Source: Physcomitrium patens (taxonomy: Eukaryota > Streptophyta > Bryopsida > Funariales > Funariaceae). From it: 64,000 nucleotides of DNA. Below are positions 43,350 to 56,199 of this stretch, piece after piece. Numbering within the stretch: the stretch's first letter is position 1; each line of letters starts with the position of its first letter. The notes under the pieces are model-generated. The model saw only the letters and a list, made by a program, of their open reading frames with translations. It was not told where the DNA came from and searched no databases. The stretch is from contig NC_037262.1 in the NCBI RefSeq assembly GCF_000002425.4, positions 2,858,080-2,922,079 on the forward strand. Reading direction: 5' to 3'. The translations under genes and the position numbers were made by a program.

Positions 43350-43889
43350 TGTATTACGAACATATGTATTTATTCTAATAATTACTTATATGATTAGATG
43401 AAAGTAGATAAATATAGATTAATTTCATAATATCTTCTAGAAAAGCTTTGTATAAGCTTCATAGACACTTCTTTGACTTTACAAGTGTTTGTAGTTAATT
43501 GATAGGCTAGAAACTTGGTTAACAAATTAGCCATGTATGTCACATGTTAATGGCTTGTGGAACAAGTTAACTATGTGGCCTTTATATAGATAACTTGCCT
43601 TACAAGTTAAAATATGTATCTACCAAAGTCAACATGTATTGGAGGTCCAATAGCATATCACCACATAGCTCATAATAGAGAGTATATTTGGAAGCAAGAA
43701 TAAAGCCTTTTTTATTCTTGTTAATACCTTTCTAGTCCTTATTCTTGTTTCAAGACTTTTTAATCTTCTAATCTTTGACAATAGCCATTTTAGTTTAATA
43801 CTATATTATCTTTGAGTGATTTTCTAGTATTTTTGAGAGACACAAGAGTATTTTGACTTTTTAGTTTTTTGAGGTTTATGTCCTTGATA
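43350..43889 (+). repeat. 5' LTR of X2
   Basis: About 540 bp, aligned with 46401-46928, 54318-54867 and 61291-61824. Includes TTCTAGAA (43435-43442) and a decayed TATA at 43684. Confidence 0.8.
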
Positions 43890-44094
43890 GTCCAATAAGA
43901 ATGATAATTTATTGTTCTTATCTTATTTTAGAAGTGAATGAATTACTTCACTTCTATTATTATATTTTGAAGTTTACGGACTATCCATCTTTTAATACTC
44001 ATTTTTTTTTCTTAAAGAGAGTGGATTACTCCTCTTTATGAAATTTTTTATTTGATATGAGAGGTTACAAATTATCTTACTCTATTTTAACTTT
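43890..44094 (+). other. Leader of X2 with stem-loops
   Basis: A perfect 9-bp stem AGAAGTGAA/TTCACTTCT around loop TGAATTAC (about 43930-43955), and stem AAAGAG/CTCTTT around AGTGGATTACTC (44024-44047). These are the sense-strand forms of the loops seen in H1, H2 and X1. Confidence 0.65.
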
Positions 44095-46400
44095 TTGAAG
44101 TTATTTGAATTGTTTATGAAAGGAAAGTTTATAGATGCTACTCTCATCAAAAGTGAGAATAGATTTGTAACTAATATTGATATTCACGAGTTTGTCAACA
44201 TTCTAAGATTAGAAATCTCATGTATTTTTTATGTGAATCATAGAGGTACTATTGCTACATATATGAAAGAAGTTCAAAGTCTATACTAAAAAGTTATACA
44301 ATTGAAGGAAGAAAATAGATCAGCCTTACAACCAAATCTAACACATCTCGCTTCTACAAGTACAAAAGAAGAAATGATTGATATACCTAAGAAGTTTGAT
44401 GGAATTTTTTTTTGAGGATTTTTACAATAAGTTAAGCTCTATTTGAGGTTGCATCATTTCCAATACCTCAATAGATTTAATCAAGTTGAATTTATAGATG
44501 CACTTTTATTAAGAAGTGCTCTCTTTTGGTTTGCACATTGGATGGAAAAAGATTCACAACTATTCTATGATTTAAATTTATTTTTAAAATTATTTATGGC
44601 TACATTTGAAAAAGTGATTGAAAAAGAATAGTAGAGACCAAGCTTGTATTACTACAATAAAGATCATGTTTAGCCACCACATATATTCCTAAATTCCAAA
44701 ATCTTGCTTGGAACATGGATTGGAATGATAAAGCCTTTATCAATCAGTTTCAATATGAGTTAAAAGATAATGTTAGAGATTTATTGTTGACAATGTTGAT
44801 AATATATTTATTAGAGCAATTTATTGCTCAAGTCATTGCATGCAATAATTGATTCTTTAAAAGACACATAGAACAAAGATTTGATTGAAGAATTACAAGT
44901 CAAGCCATAGCAGTATCTTCTAAGTTTTTAGAAACTTACTTATCTAGGCTAGAGCCTATATAAATTGTTACAATATGTTTTAAATCTATTACTGAGTGAG
45001 ATAAGACTTGTCATCATCAAGAAGGGTATGGTTATATTATAGAGAATCTAAATATATTGCTTAATATTAATCAAAGAGGCAACATAATTACAAAATGAGG
45101 AACATGGTTTCCAAAGAAGACAATATGATGAAAAACAAGCTTTTTCAATTTCAATAGAAACCATGCAACTAGAATCATGTGCAATACCTAATAAAGGTCA
45201 TATTCTCTCTTTAAATCTTTCATCTTTTTTTATAATAGATGTATTTTTAAGACCTAAAAATCACAAAGTTTTATATTATTAAATACAAAAAATTTAGCTT
45301 CTTTTATTGATAAAGACTTTATAAAAAAAAAAGAGATATCATTAATCAAGAAAACTAAATCCATATATGTAGAAGTCATATATGATTGTTTTTTGACTTC
45401 TACAGATGTTATCTGTGAAACTATTCATTTAGATGTAGCAATTAAAGATCATAATAGTATAATAATATTTAATGTGATAAGATCTCTTTTAATTTGATTA
45501 TTTTAATATTATTATAGTTAAAAAAATATAATCTTTAAATATATTAGATTTTTTTTAACCTTAATTTTTTTAGTAGTTTAATCTAAAATTCCATTAGTCA
45601 AATAGAAATATATAAGTCTAGTACATCCAAACCCTTATTTGCAGATATGTAAGCTTTATTAATATGGAAAAAAGTCATATTTTGCTAAATACACTACACC
45701 TATTTTTAATGGTGAAAAGATATCAAGTGGTATTATTAGCCAATATCAAGATTTTAAAGACATTTTTGAAAAGAAGAATGTAGATTTACTTTTAGAGTAT
45801 TAACCTTATGATTATTTAATTGATCTATAAGAATGAACTTAACCACAATTTGCACCAATCTATAACTTATTACAAAATGAGTTGGCTATATTAAAAGAAT
45901 ACATTGTCAAGAACTTGATTAAGAATTTCATATACTATTCAAAATCTCCAATAAAAGCTCCTATCTTATTTATAAGGAAAAGTGATAGATTTCTATGGAT
46001 GTGCATAGACTATCAATGACTTAACAAGATTACCATCAAGAATAGGTATTTCCTACTTTTGATTTTAGGACTTCTTGACCAATTCAATCAAACAAAGATC
46101 AATACAAAAGTAAATATATAAAGAGTATATAATTTGATTTGTTTTAAAGAAGTAGATGAATGGAAGATTGTTTTTTCGAACTAAATATGGATTTTTCAAA
46201 CATAATATCATATTTTTTGGATTCATGAATGCACTAATTACTTTTCAATATTTCATGAATGATATTTTTATAAATTTTTTAATGATTTTATTATCTATTT
46301 TTTAAATAATATTCTAATCTACTCTAAAAATATAAAAGAATATGAAATTCATATTTTTCATGTGTTCCAAAAACTTAGAAATAAATGATTACATGCTAAG

Positions 46401-47017
46401 TGTCATAGAAATATATATCTACTCCAATAATTACTTACATAATTAAGTAGAAGTAGGCAAAAATAGATTAATTTCATAATATCTTCTAAAAAAGCTTCAT
46501 AGATATTGCTTTGACTTAACACGTGTTTATAGTTAATTGATAGGCTAGAAACTTAGTCAACAAATTAGTCATGTGACATACATATTAATAGCTTGAAGAA
46601 CAAGTTAATTATATGGTGCTTATGTAGATAACTTATTTTGTAAGTTAATACATATATATAGCAAAATCAAAACATGTTGGAGGTCCTATAATATATTTCC
46701 ACATACCTCCTAGTTAAAGAGTATATATGGAGGCAAGAGTGAAGCCTTCTTCACTCTTGTCAATGTCTTTCTAGTCTTTAGTCTTGTTTCAAAACTTTCT
46801 AGTCTTCTTATTGTAGACAATAGTCATTCTAGTTTAATACATTATTATCTTTGAGTAATTTTCTAGACTTTTTGAATAACACAAGAGTATATTGAGATTT
46901 TCTTCCTTAAAAATTAATGTCTTTGATAGTATGATAAGAGTGCTAACTCATTGTTCTTATCTTATTTTACAAGTGAATGAATTATCTTACTTCTATTGTT
47001 GTGTTTTGAAAATTACA
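46401..47017 (+). mobile_element. X3: family X LTR plus start of leader
   Basis: LTR 46401-46928 starts TGTCATAG and includes a TATA (gagtatatatggaggc near 46729). It is followed by about 90 bp homologous to the X2 leader (attgttcttatcttatttta, then the decayed hairpin) to 47017. The leader shows this is a 5' LTR of a second truncated copy or a product of unequal recombination, not simply the 3' LTR of X2. Confidence 0.7.
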
Positions 47018-48700
47018 GTATCATGATATAATACAGCTAATAGGTAAAGAATGAAAGAAATATTATATTATAGAAGATTTTATTTCAAAATATTGATAAA
47101 AATTATTTTATAAATATAGATAATAGTAAAAAGATAATAAAACTAAAAGTAAAAATGCTACATTTTTATATAGTAGACTTTTATTTATTTCTTATAGCCA
47201 TAAATAAGGTAAAGTAAGATAGGTTATAAAAATAAAGAATATAAGTATATGTAGAAAGAAATTAGGAGTTTAATTTAATAAAAGTTATGTTAAGAAAACA
47301 AGAATTGATATAAAGAAAGGATTGGTTGTCAACCATAATTGAAATCAAATTTTAAGGCACAAAATTATGCACCTATGGTGACTCTAGGATTCTTTTGTAA
47401 ATCAAAGAGTGATTTTTTAGAGAAGATTTTGTAGGATTTTTTTAAGCATTGGTTTTGGAAAATTTGAATTTGTAATAACTTTATAAGAGCTTTGCAAAAA
47501 AAAAAAAAAAAAAAAAAAAAAAATAGTGAATATAGTTTTATGAAATAAAAAAGGATTTATATTATGAAAATTTTTGTGAATTTGATAGTAGATCTATAGG
47601 TTAAAATTTTTGAATTTTTAAATATAATTGTGCTTATTGCATGCAATAAATTTGAGCATGATCAAGTAGTTAGATTAAATGTTTTTGAAGTTTAAATAGG
47701 TTGGAATCTCAGAAATAGGATTTTGAAGGTTAGTGAGGATTTCCAAGATCTTTAGCAATTTGTGAATTGAATTGAGGTGAAATTTATATATATAGATAGT
47801 AGACATGATTTCCAACATATATGTGAATTTTGAAAGGTATTTAATAGTAGAATTAAGAGATTTTGGCTTAAGAAGATTGGTATTAAGATTAGAAAATGAG
47901 GTTGGTCAATACCCAAGTGGATTTTAGAATTTATCTTCTATTTAGTAAATTTTATCTTTCGTAAAAAATTTGTACTTATTACTAGCTTAGTTGTTGTGAG
48001 GTATATTGAGTTGATTATTATATTAATTTTTTTAGAATATTTTTAGGATTTGATTAGGATTTGTCTTGAATTTGATTAAAATTATTTAAGATTTGTATAA
48101 AATTTGATTAAAATTTGAGTAGGATTTATTAAAAATTTTATTGAAATTTATCTAAATTTTTATTAGGATTTATTTAGAATTTGATTAAGATTTATCTAAA
48201 GTTTTATTAGAATTTTTTTAGAATTGGATTTGAACTATTTAGGATTTGGTTAGGATTTTTTGAAGGTTTTATTAGGATTTATTTAGGATTTGTTTAGGAT
48301 TTGATTAAGATTTGTATAGGGTTTTTTTAATATTTTTTTAAGATTTAATTAGTATTTGTTTAAGATTTTTTAAAGATTTGATTAAGAATTGATTAAGATT
48401 TATTTAAGATTTTTTTAGGATTTTTTTAGGATTTTTTTAAGATTTAATTAGAATTCAATGAGAATTTATGTAAAATTTCTGTGTGTTTCTTTTATATTTT
48501 ATTTAAAAATTTAATTAAACTTGATAAATGTTTGATTATGTTTATTAAGCTTTAATTATAATTTATATGGATTCTATTAGAATTATTAGGACTTATTGTT
48601 GTAATTTTCTTCTACCTTATACAACTAGGTGCTCAGTCCATTTTCAAGTAAGACTTTATATAATATGACATATTTGGTAAATTATACGTAAAAAGCTTAA
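47018..48700. other. AT-rich region with a long A-run and a degenerate minisatellite
   Basis: A run of about 26 A at 47498-47523 may mark a retroposed tail; no LINE or SINE body was recognised before it. No gene supported. Confidence 0.5.
48030..48490. repeat. Degenerate minisatellite, unit near aggatttgatta
   Basis: Dozens of imperfect 11-14 bp units (ggatttgatta, agatttgttta, ggattttttta) in direct order. Non-coding. Confidence 0.75.
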
Positions 48701-48726
48701 AATAAAAGGTATTTTGTTTTCTTAAA

Positions 48727-50950
48727 TTGTTTGAGTTATGGAAAAAAAAAAAGATATTTGAAAAATTTTACTTCAGTGATACTATGGATAATTTACAAAT
48801 GTTATTGGATTTAGACTTTGAAGGTGGTGATAAGGTAATAAATCTGCATTCTAATCAATTTTATGATGAGATGAAAGAATATGTAGATAAATATAAAGTG
48901 AAAGTGAACGCCAAATAGAAGACTCTTATAAAGAAGGTTAAATTAATGGCATTGCTACTACTATTGAATTTTAAGAAAATGATTGAGAAAGCTTTTATGA
49001 AATCCAATTTAAAAGATTCAAGAAAAATAGGTCATGAATTTAAAGATGAATTGACATTAGATGGTTTGAAAGTTTGTTGTGAGAATTTTTTTATAAGAAT
49101 TGAAAAGAGAGGTTTCAAAGAAATTCTTTCAGGACATTGGTAAGGCATTTGCATTTGAATCATATGAAATAAGGTGTATTGATCCAAGTATTATAGCACC
49201 TATGGTTATTTTCACAATTCCACCTAAACCATAGAATTTGAAATCAATTCTAGTTCTAAATCCCATTTACCAAAGCTAGTCAAATTACTCAATGAAAAGA
49301 TTAGGATGGAAGTTTTAAAACCATCTATTGTACTATATTCTAATTGATATTTTATAATACTTAAGAAAAATGGAAAATTATGGTTTAATCAAGATATATA
49401 ACTAATAAATAAGATAATTATTAAAAAAATAGATTTAAGTCCAATTGTAGATGAATTTACAAATACATTTGTAAAGAGAGTAATTTATTCTATAAAAAAT
49501 CTTTATTTGGAATATGATCAATTTCAATTGGCAATAAAAAATAGAGATTTGAAAACTATAAAGATATCATTAGGATTTGTCAAAATATATATATTACCTT
49601 AAGGAGTTATATTTATTAAAAAAAAAGATAGATCTCGATGGATATGCACAAAGTATCAACAACTTAACAAGATTACTATGAAGAATAAGTATTTATTATC
49701 TCTAATTTTGGAATTTCTTGACAAACTCAAACAAACAAAGATCAATATAAAAATAGATCTACGAAGAGTACATAATTTAATTTGCATCAAAGAAGCAGTT
49801 GAATAAAAGATTGCTTTTAAAATTAGGTATGGACATTTTGAATATAATATCATGTCTTTTAGATTCATGAATACACCAAAATCTTTTTAATAATTCATAA
49901 ATGATATTTTTTAATAAATTTCTTCATGATTTTATTGTTTTCTATTTAGACAACATTCTAATCTACTCTAAGAATATAAAAGAATAAAAAATTCATGTTT
50001 TTTGTATATTACAAAATCTTAAAGATACATGATTATATTCCAAATTGAAAAAGTGTGTATTACACATTATTTAAGTTGACTTTTTAGGATACATCATTTT
50101 TAAAGGTCTAATGATGAATCTAAAGAAAGTGTAGACTAAAATATTTGAAGAACAATATGAGATATGCAATGCTTTTTGAGATTTGCTAATTACTACAAGA
50201 TCTTTATCACAAACTTTTTTCAAGTTATGGCTTTTCTTATATATGTGATATGTAAAGATAAACTTAAGTGGAACAAAGAAGTTAAAACATCTTTTGAAGC
50301 CTTGAAAAAAACATTTATTTTTGCACCAATTTTGTATTACATTAATTTTTCCAAGTCATTTTTTTATAGAAATAGATACATTTTTTTATTTTTTTATTTT
50401 TTATTATAAGTGTCATTTTGTCATAAATGGAAGCAAATGACAAGTTCCTTTTAGTAGTTCTTTATTCTAAGAAATTTTCAGTAGCTAAGATTAATTATAA
50501 GCTCCATCATAAAGAGCTTTTTATAATCATAGATTCATTTAAAAAATGGCATCAATATCTAGAAGGTACGTTGAGTCCAATCATTGTGTATACAGTTCAC
50601 AAGAACCTCAAGTACTTCATGTCAACACATATTTTGAATTGTCATCAAGCTCGTTGAAACATGTCTTTATTAAGATCACTTATGAACCTGAAAATAATAA
50701 GGTTTATCAAATGTCCTTTCTAAACATTTTTATCTTGCACCAAAAGAAAGAGATGCATGTTTTGATTAACAAAAAATAATTCTCTTAAAATTGAGGCATT
50801 TTTATCTTCAAGCAATAAAATTAACATTGATTTTTGATTCATCCTTTGTCAAGCAAATTCAATCAAGTATGTCCTCTGATCTTCTTATTTATGATATTAA
50901 GAATAATTTTTCTAAGTTTCATGATACTTCTAAGTTCAAATTTAAGAATA
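48727..50950 (+). pseudogene. Mosaic of N-type and X-type gypsy pol
   Basis: 48950-49605 translates to text matching N1 pol: HLPKLVKLLNEKIRMEVLKP, SPIVDEFTNTF, IYSIKNLYLEYDQFQLA and YILP-stop-GV for LPQGA. At about 49605-49620 the similarity switches to chromoviral RT (IKKKDRSRWICTKYQQLNKI, KINIKIDLRRVHN, YGHFEYNIMSF). It continues through RNase H (VVLYSKKFSVAKINYKLHHKEL, VYTVHKNLKYFM) to a linker near 50950. There are many stops and no LTRs. Upstream frames at 48727-48918 are unrecognised. Confidence 0.7.
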
Positions 50951-53900
50951 ATTGTGAGATACATAATTGATTTACTTCTATTATTAATACAAAATTATAC
51001 TTAAGGTTCTTAAAATCATTAATTTAATGAATTAATGTAGGAATTTTGAGATAAATAATAAAAGTAGGATTTTAATAGAATATTAGGTCTTTTATAAAGT
51101 TTCTTTAAAAAATAATTTTAAAATAAGTGATTGCTTCTTAATTGAGCCAATTTAGATTTATGATGTCTTTTATAGTAGATTTATTCTATTAAAAATTAAT
51201 TTAATTAAGAATAGAAAATAAAGTTGAAGAGATCAATTCAAAAAATTAAAAGAAAATAAAATATAGATGAAAGAAAAGAAATGTAGAAAAATTAAAATAT
51301 ACAATTAATAGAAGAAAGTAAAAAAAAAGAAAAAAAAAAGAAATAAATAAATAAATAAATAATTGGAGGGAGAGATGCTACCTCCAAATTGTTACACCTT
51401 CTTTGTTAAAATAGGTCTGGATTGCCTTGGATCCAAGATCTCTAAGATTTTGGTTTTTTCCCTCATCTTCATATCTTTAAGAGTTTTAGTTGCTCCATAG
51501 AAACTCTATAAGTCAATTGTTGTAATGGCGATTGGATTCAAAAGTGAAAAAAGAATCAATGGTTCATTTTCTTGCTGCTTTGCATTTAATCTTAGTTTAC
51601 AAAAGCTCTAAGATATTTTTTGTAGGTTCAAGGCAATTATATTGCTATTAGAAGGTGACTATAAAGGTACTAGTATTACAAAGGCTTGAGTTTTGAATCC
51701 ATGTTCCTTTTCTATCCTTACAATAGTACAACAAATCATTGATATTTTTGACGCTATTGTGCAGTAATGATACTATGATATTACTTCCCATTTTTTTAAA
51801 TTCTTCTTTCTTGGTGTATTGTAGAAGTACATTAAATAGCTGAAGTTTTTATGAAGAACTAAGATTTGTAGCAATAATTTTGTATAATAGAAGAATCTTC
51901 ATTTTTTATTTTTTTTATTTATTTATTTTTTTTTGCATGGTGTAATTGTGGTGATTCTTGTTTCTATTCAAATGGCATATTAAGTTGAAAGGTACCATTG
52001 AAAAAGTGCTTGTATAGTGATTCTATCTAAATTCCTTATGTTTTTTTTTATTATTATTAATTATTATTAATTGTGTTTTCATTCTTTTATATTTTTTAAA
52101 TTTTTTGTGGTTTTTTTTCTTACCATTGATCTGCTCATATTTCTTCTTGCTATCTATGTTATTTCATATCATTGGTCATACTTTTTTTAGTTTTATTCTT
52201 GATTGTAATTTTAGCATAAGAAGAAGAAATGGTATAGCCATCTTTAAATCATCTTTAATAGTAATGGCTTATGAAAAAATTACTTAAGCAACCAAGCCAA
52301 GGTTGGCCTACAAGTCGTGTTTTTATATTCCTAGCATAAGAGGTTCACTTTGTGTATCTATGAATTTAATGTCTTAAAAGACAATTAACAACCTTCAACT
52401 CTAATAAGCATATGCAATAACAAATCCAACTAGAGAAGCAATTCTAACATAGAATTGATATCAAATGTAAAAAAAAAAGAAAAAAGAAAAGAAAAGAGAT
52501 CAACAAGTTCAAGTCATAATTTAAGGTGATCATTCTTTATAATAAAAATTTATTGAATTTTAATTTATTTTGCTAACACAAATTGTAGTTAAAGAGAAGA
52601 AATACAAGAAGAAAGAAGAAGTAGTATGAATAGCTTAAAAGAAAATAACTTTTGAAATTCTTATGAATTATTTATTTTCTTGAAATTTTAGCAAATTACT
52701 TGAATGCAAGGAGCAAAAGTTAGAAATTAGAAGGTAGAATCTAGAAGGAAGATGTGTTAGAAATAAGTTTCTAAAACATTCTTATTTTATTTTATTTTAT
52801 TTTTTTCTAAGATCAATAGAATCTTAAAAATCTTCTTTCTCCTACTATTTATTTATTCATTTATTATTATTTTTAAATTATTTCATTTAAAATTAATTAA
52901 AGAGAAGTCAACATGGAAATTTTTTAACACATACTAGATTGGCTAAAAATGCAACTAAGTGAGTTCTTCTATGAGGTGGTATGAATTGATTGCAAAGAAT
53001 CATTTTTGTAATATAACTTTTGTTGTTAACTATTTTAGAAGGTAATTTCTTAATATTCTTACTATGAAAAGGCAAAAAAAATAAAACTTTGACTCCTTGT
53101 CATTCTAATATAGAATTTTTTTTCAAAACTAAGATTATTTAGAATCATTTGTATACAACAATAATTTTGTATAGTAATCAAAGTTAAAAAAAATCTTGTT
53201 TGATTTAATATTCAAGAAATTATTATTCTTTTTATTTTTTTTGTATTATTTTCCTTTCTTATTAAAAGATACTTTAAGTAGATTATAAGCAGAAGAGCCA
53301 AAATTTAAATTATTTGTATTTTGATAGATTAAATTATACTAAATTGAATAGTATGTTAACAATTATGTAAATGGATCATTCTATTCGATTTAGGCAATTC
53401 AACCTATTTCCAATTATAAAAAATCTTGAAGCAGCTATCAAGAAAAATAAATCAAAGTCCAAAAAAATAGAGGCTCAAAGATTGGATAAATAAATCTTTT
53501 TCTAAAATTAGAAGATATTTTTATTTAAAACCTATTTGAAGTAATTTTAGACAAAAGAGTAGGATGAAAAGGATTAGAACCTGATTCTAACTTGTTTATA
53601 GACATAAATTAAGAGAAAAAAGAAACACCAATTTTTTTTTCAATAGAACATGAAAGATAAAAGAGTCACTACTTCAATTTTTTCCAATGGAACACAAAAG
53701 AATGACCACACCTAATTCTATACCCATCAGCCTTTTGGTTCAACCAAAGCATTTGCCAATTATAATTCTTAAAGATTTATAAGTAACTTTTATGCTCTAC
53801 AACCTTTCTATATTTTTAAAAAAATAGATATGATGATTTATTAGTATACATGAAGAGGTCCATAAAATTTTTCATGATATATTTAATAATCAACTTGGAT

Positions 53901-54312
53901 TTTTATTAAATTATTTTCTAGTATCTTAAAAGATAGGACTTACAAATGATATAGAAACCATCCTCCTTTCTTCCCCTTTCTATCTCAAAACCTTTAAGAA
54001 TTGAGATATGCTCATGAGAGCATTTTTAGAAAAATTCAAACCAAAAGTAAAGAAAAGTAACATCCTTATGGTCCTTTCTTCTTTAAAACAAAGGAAAATA
54101 GAAGAAAACAACAAATATATTTGATAATTTGAGCTTATAGTAACTAAGTTTATAAAAATTCTTTTTATAGATGACACCTCTATATATTTTTTTATACAAG
54201 GATTATATAGTAAGGACATAATTTAAAAGATATTTTTAAAAAATATAGATAGTTTAGAAGAGGCCAAGAAAATAGCTTGGATAATTGAAGACATTAACAA
54301 GCAGCAAGAGTA
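50951..54312. other. AT-rich intergenic region
   Basis: No gene supported. Homopolymer and simple AT/GA-rich stretches only; short frames at 52105 and 53980 look fortuitous. Confidence 0.6.
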
Positions 54313-54317
54313 AATAT

Positions 54318-54867
54318 TGTCATAGATGTATATCTATTATTATTATAATCTAGGTAATATGAATAAATATAAGTAGATAAAAATAGATTAATTTCATAAT
54401 ACCTCCTAGAAAAGCTTTCTAAAAACTTTAGATGTTATTTTGACTTTATATGTGTTTATAGTTAATTGATTGGTTAAAAACTTGTTCAATAAGCTAATCA
54501 CGTGCCATATGTATTCGTAGGTTGTAAAAAAAGCTAATTATGTAGCGCCTATATAGAAAAGTTGTCTTACAAGTTAAGATACATATCATGCAAAGTCAAC
54601 ACATTTTTGGAGGTCCTATAGAATGTCGCCACATAGATCCTGGATAAATAGTATATATAGAGGCATGAGTAAAACCTTCTTTATTCTTGTCAACTTGTTT
54701 CTTGTTTCTAGTCTAGTTTCAAGGGTCTATAATTTCTTTATCTTTTGGCCATAGTCATTCCATTTTTTTTTTTTTAAATATACATACTTATCTACTTTAA
54801 TTTTTTCATATTTCTTTAAAACAAACTCACTTGTTTATTTGCTTTCATAAAGTTTTTATCCTTGAAA
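54318..54867 (+). repeat. 5' LTR of X4
   Basis: 550 bp, TGTCATAG start. CACGTG near 54500 and TATA (agtatatatagagg) near 54648. Confidence 0.85.
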
Positions 54868-55104
54868 ATTTGACAAGAATACACTTATAATATCACAACT
54901 TTGTTTTTTATTTTTATTTTTATTTTTTATTTAGTAAGAGTGGATTATTTCTTTCTCTTGATAAGACTTAAGCGTATTAAGAGTTGCGGATTACCTTCTT
55001 TTAAATTAATATTATCTTTAGTATTTTTTCTTTATTTCAAGTCTTTTTATTTTTTTATTTATCTAAAGCAATATTAGACATCTTCTTTTCTTTAAGTATT
55101 ATCA
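54868..55104 (+). other. Leader of X4: offset PBS and stem-loop motifs
   Basis: PBS-like ATATCACAACTTTG at 54890-54903, 22 nt from the LTR edge. Sense-strand loop motifs GAGTGGATTATTTC (near 54950) and AGTTGCGGATTACC (near 54985) are the reverse complement of the H1/X1 loops. Confidence 0.65.
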
Positions 55105-56150
55105 TGGTAGAGCTTCTTAAAATGAAGAAAGTAATGGCACACATGTAAGAGTAATTGAAAGAGTTAATACTTGCAATGCATCAATTCAATTTACCACCAC
55201 AAGGAGCAACAAGAATGGTATAGAATAAAGATATAGAAATGATTGGAGCTGCTTCAATATCTACATCAAATCATATCCCTTTTCCTATAGTAGAATATTC
55301 TTTCAATATTATAAAACTAAGGATTGCGCTATCCAAGAAGTTTGATGGCACAAAATCAAATTTTTGAAGATTTATCAATGAAATACAACTTGTGATTGAA
55401 CTTCAATCTCAAAGCTATCTAACTCCAAATTTGAAATTTAGATTCTTTAGTACACTTCTTTGAGATTGAGCATTAATATGGTTTTTTATCTTTTTTTGAA
55501 TGATGAGATCTAATATTGGATGATTTAGAGGCTTTTTTGATACAGTTTTGATTCATGTATAGACAACATGATCCAATTTGTGTTGTAATTAATTAGATTT
55601 GTATTTTACATGAAGATAATTAATCGGTAATATTATATGCTTCACAATTTTAACAACTTGCAATTGACATCAAGTAGAATGATGTTGTACCTATTAGCCA
55701 ATTTTTCTATGGATTATAATATGAGGTATAAAAAATGATGCTCAATTTATTTGATCCTCAAACATTGAATCAAACAATTAACTTTGCTAAGAAGTGTGAG
55801 AATTATCTTTTTGAACTTTAATCCAAGAGTCACACAAATGCATCTCAACATTACAAAAATCAATGATAATGCCGATGTATTCTCAACACACACATTTGAA
55901 AGTAGACAATATATAAATTGATATAATTTGTTATAAGCCTATTATTGACCAAAAAAATACTTATCATTGTCAAAAAGAATTGTACTTATATTATAGAGAA
56001 TCTAAGCACACTAGTCAATATTATCTAAATAAACAACACAACCAAAAAATAAAGAGTATGGCCGTCAAAGAATATAGTATGTCAAAAAATAAGTTTGTCC
56101 ACCTACAATAGGAATTGTGTAGCTGAAATCTTATACAATTCCTAATAAAG
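55105..56150 (+). pseudogene. gag: Gag of X4
   Basis: Starts MVELLKMKKV, colinear with X1 gag but with TAA at two CAA positions. KKFDGTKSN lies near 55350, and the knuckle region near 55980 has LYYRESKHTSQYY, in which the Cys positions are Tyr (TGT/TGC to TAT/TAC). Confidence 0.8.
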
Positions 56151-56199
56151 GTCATATTCTCTCTTTAAAATCTTTTCTTTGTTTTATAATAAATATTAT

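Larger units (their letters stand above)
43350..46400 (+). mobile_element. X2, decayed family X chromovirus truncated in RT
   Basis: 5' LTR 43350-43889, leader to about 44094, then heavily mutated gag and pol. Gag remnants include IPKKFDG-like text near 44390 and a knuckle whose Cys are Tyr (LYYRES near 45030). Pol has the RT start ([16 protein letters not shown], about 45970) and a damaged FLNNILIYSK near 46300. Coding similarity stops at about 46400, exactly where the next LTR (46401) begins. RNase H, integrase and chromodomain are absent. Confidence 0.8.

Noticed and set aside
43435..43442. TTCTAGAA in the X2 LTR as a heat-shock element
   Set aside because: Only two adjacent units, not conserved as runs in X3 or X4, unlike the arrays in H1 and H2.
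47498..47523. A-run as the tail of a LINE or SINE
   Set aside because: No recognisable body, promoter boxes or target duplication beside it.
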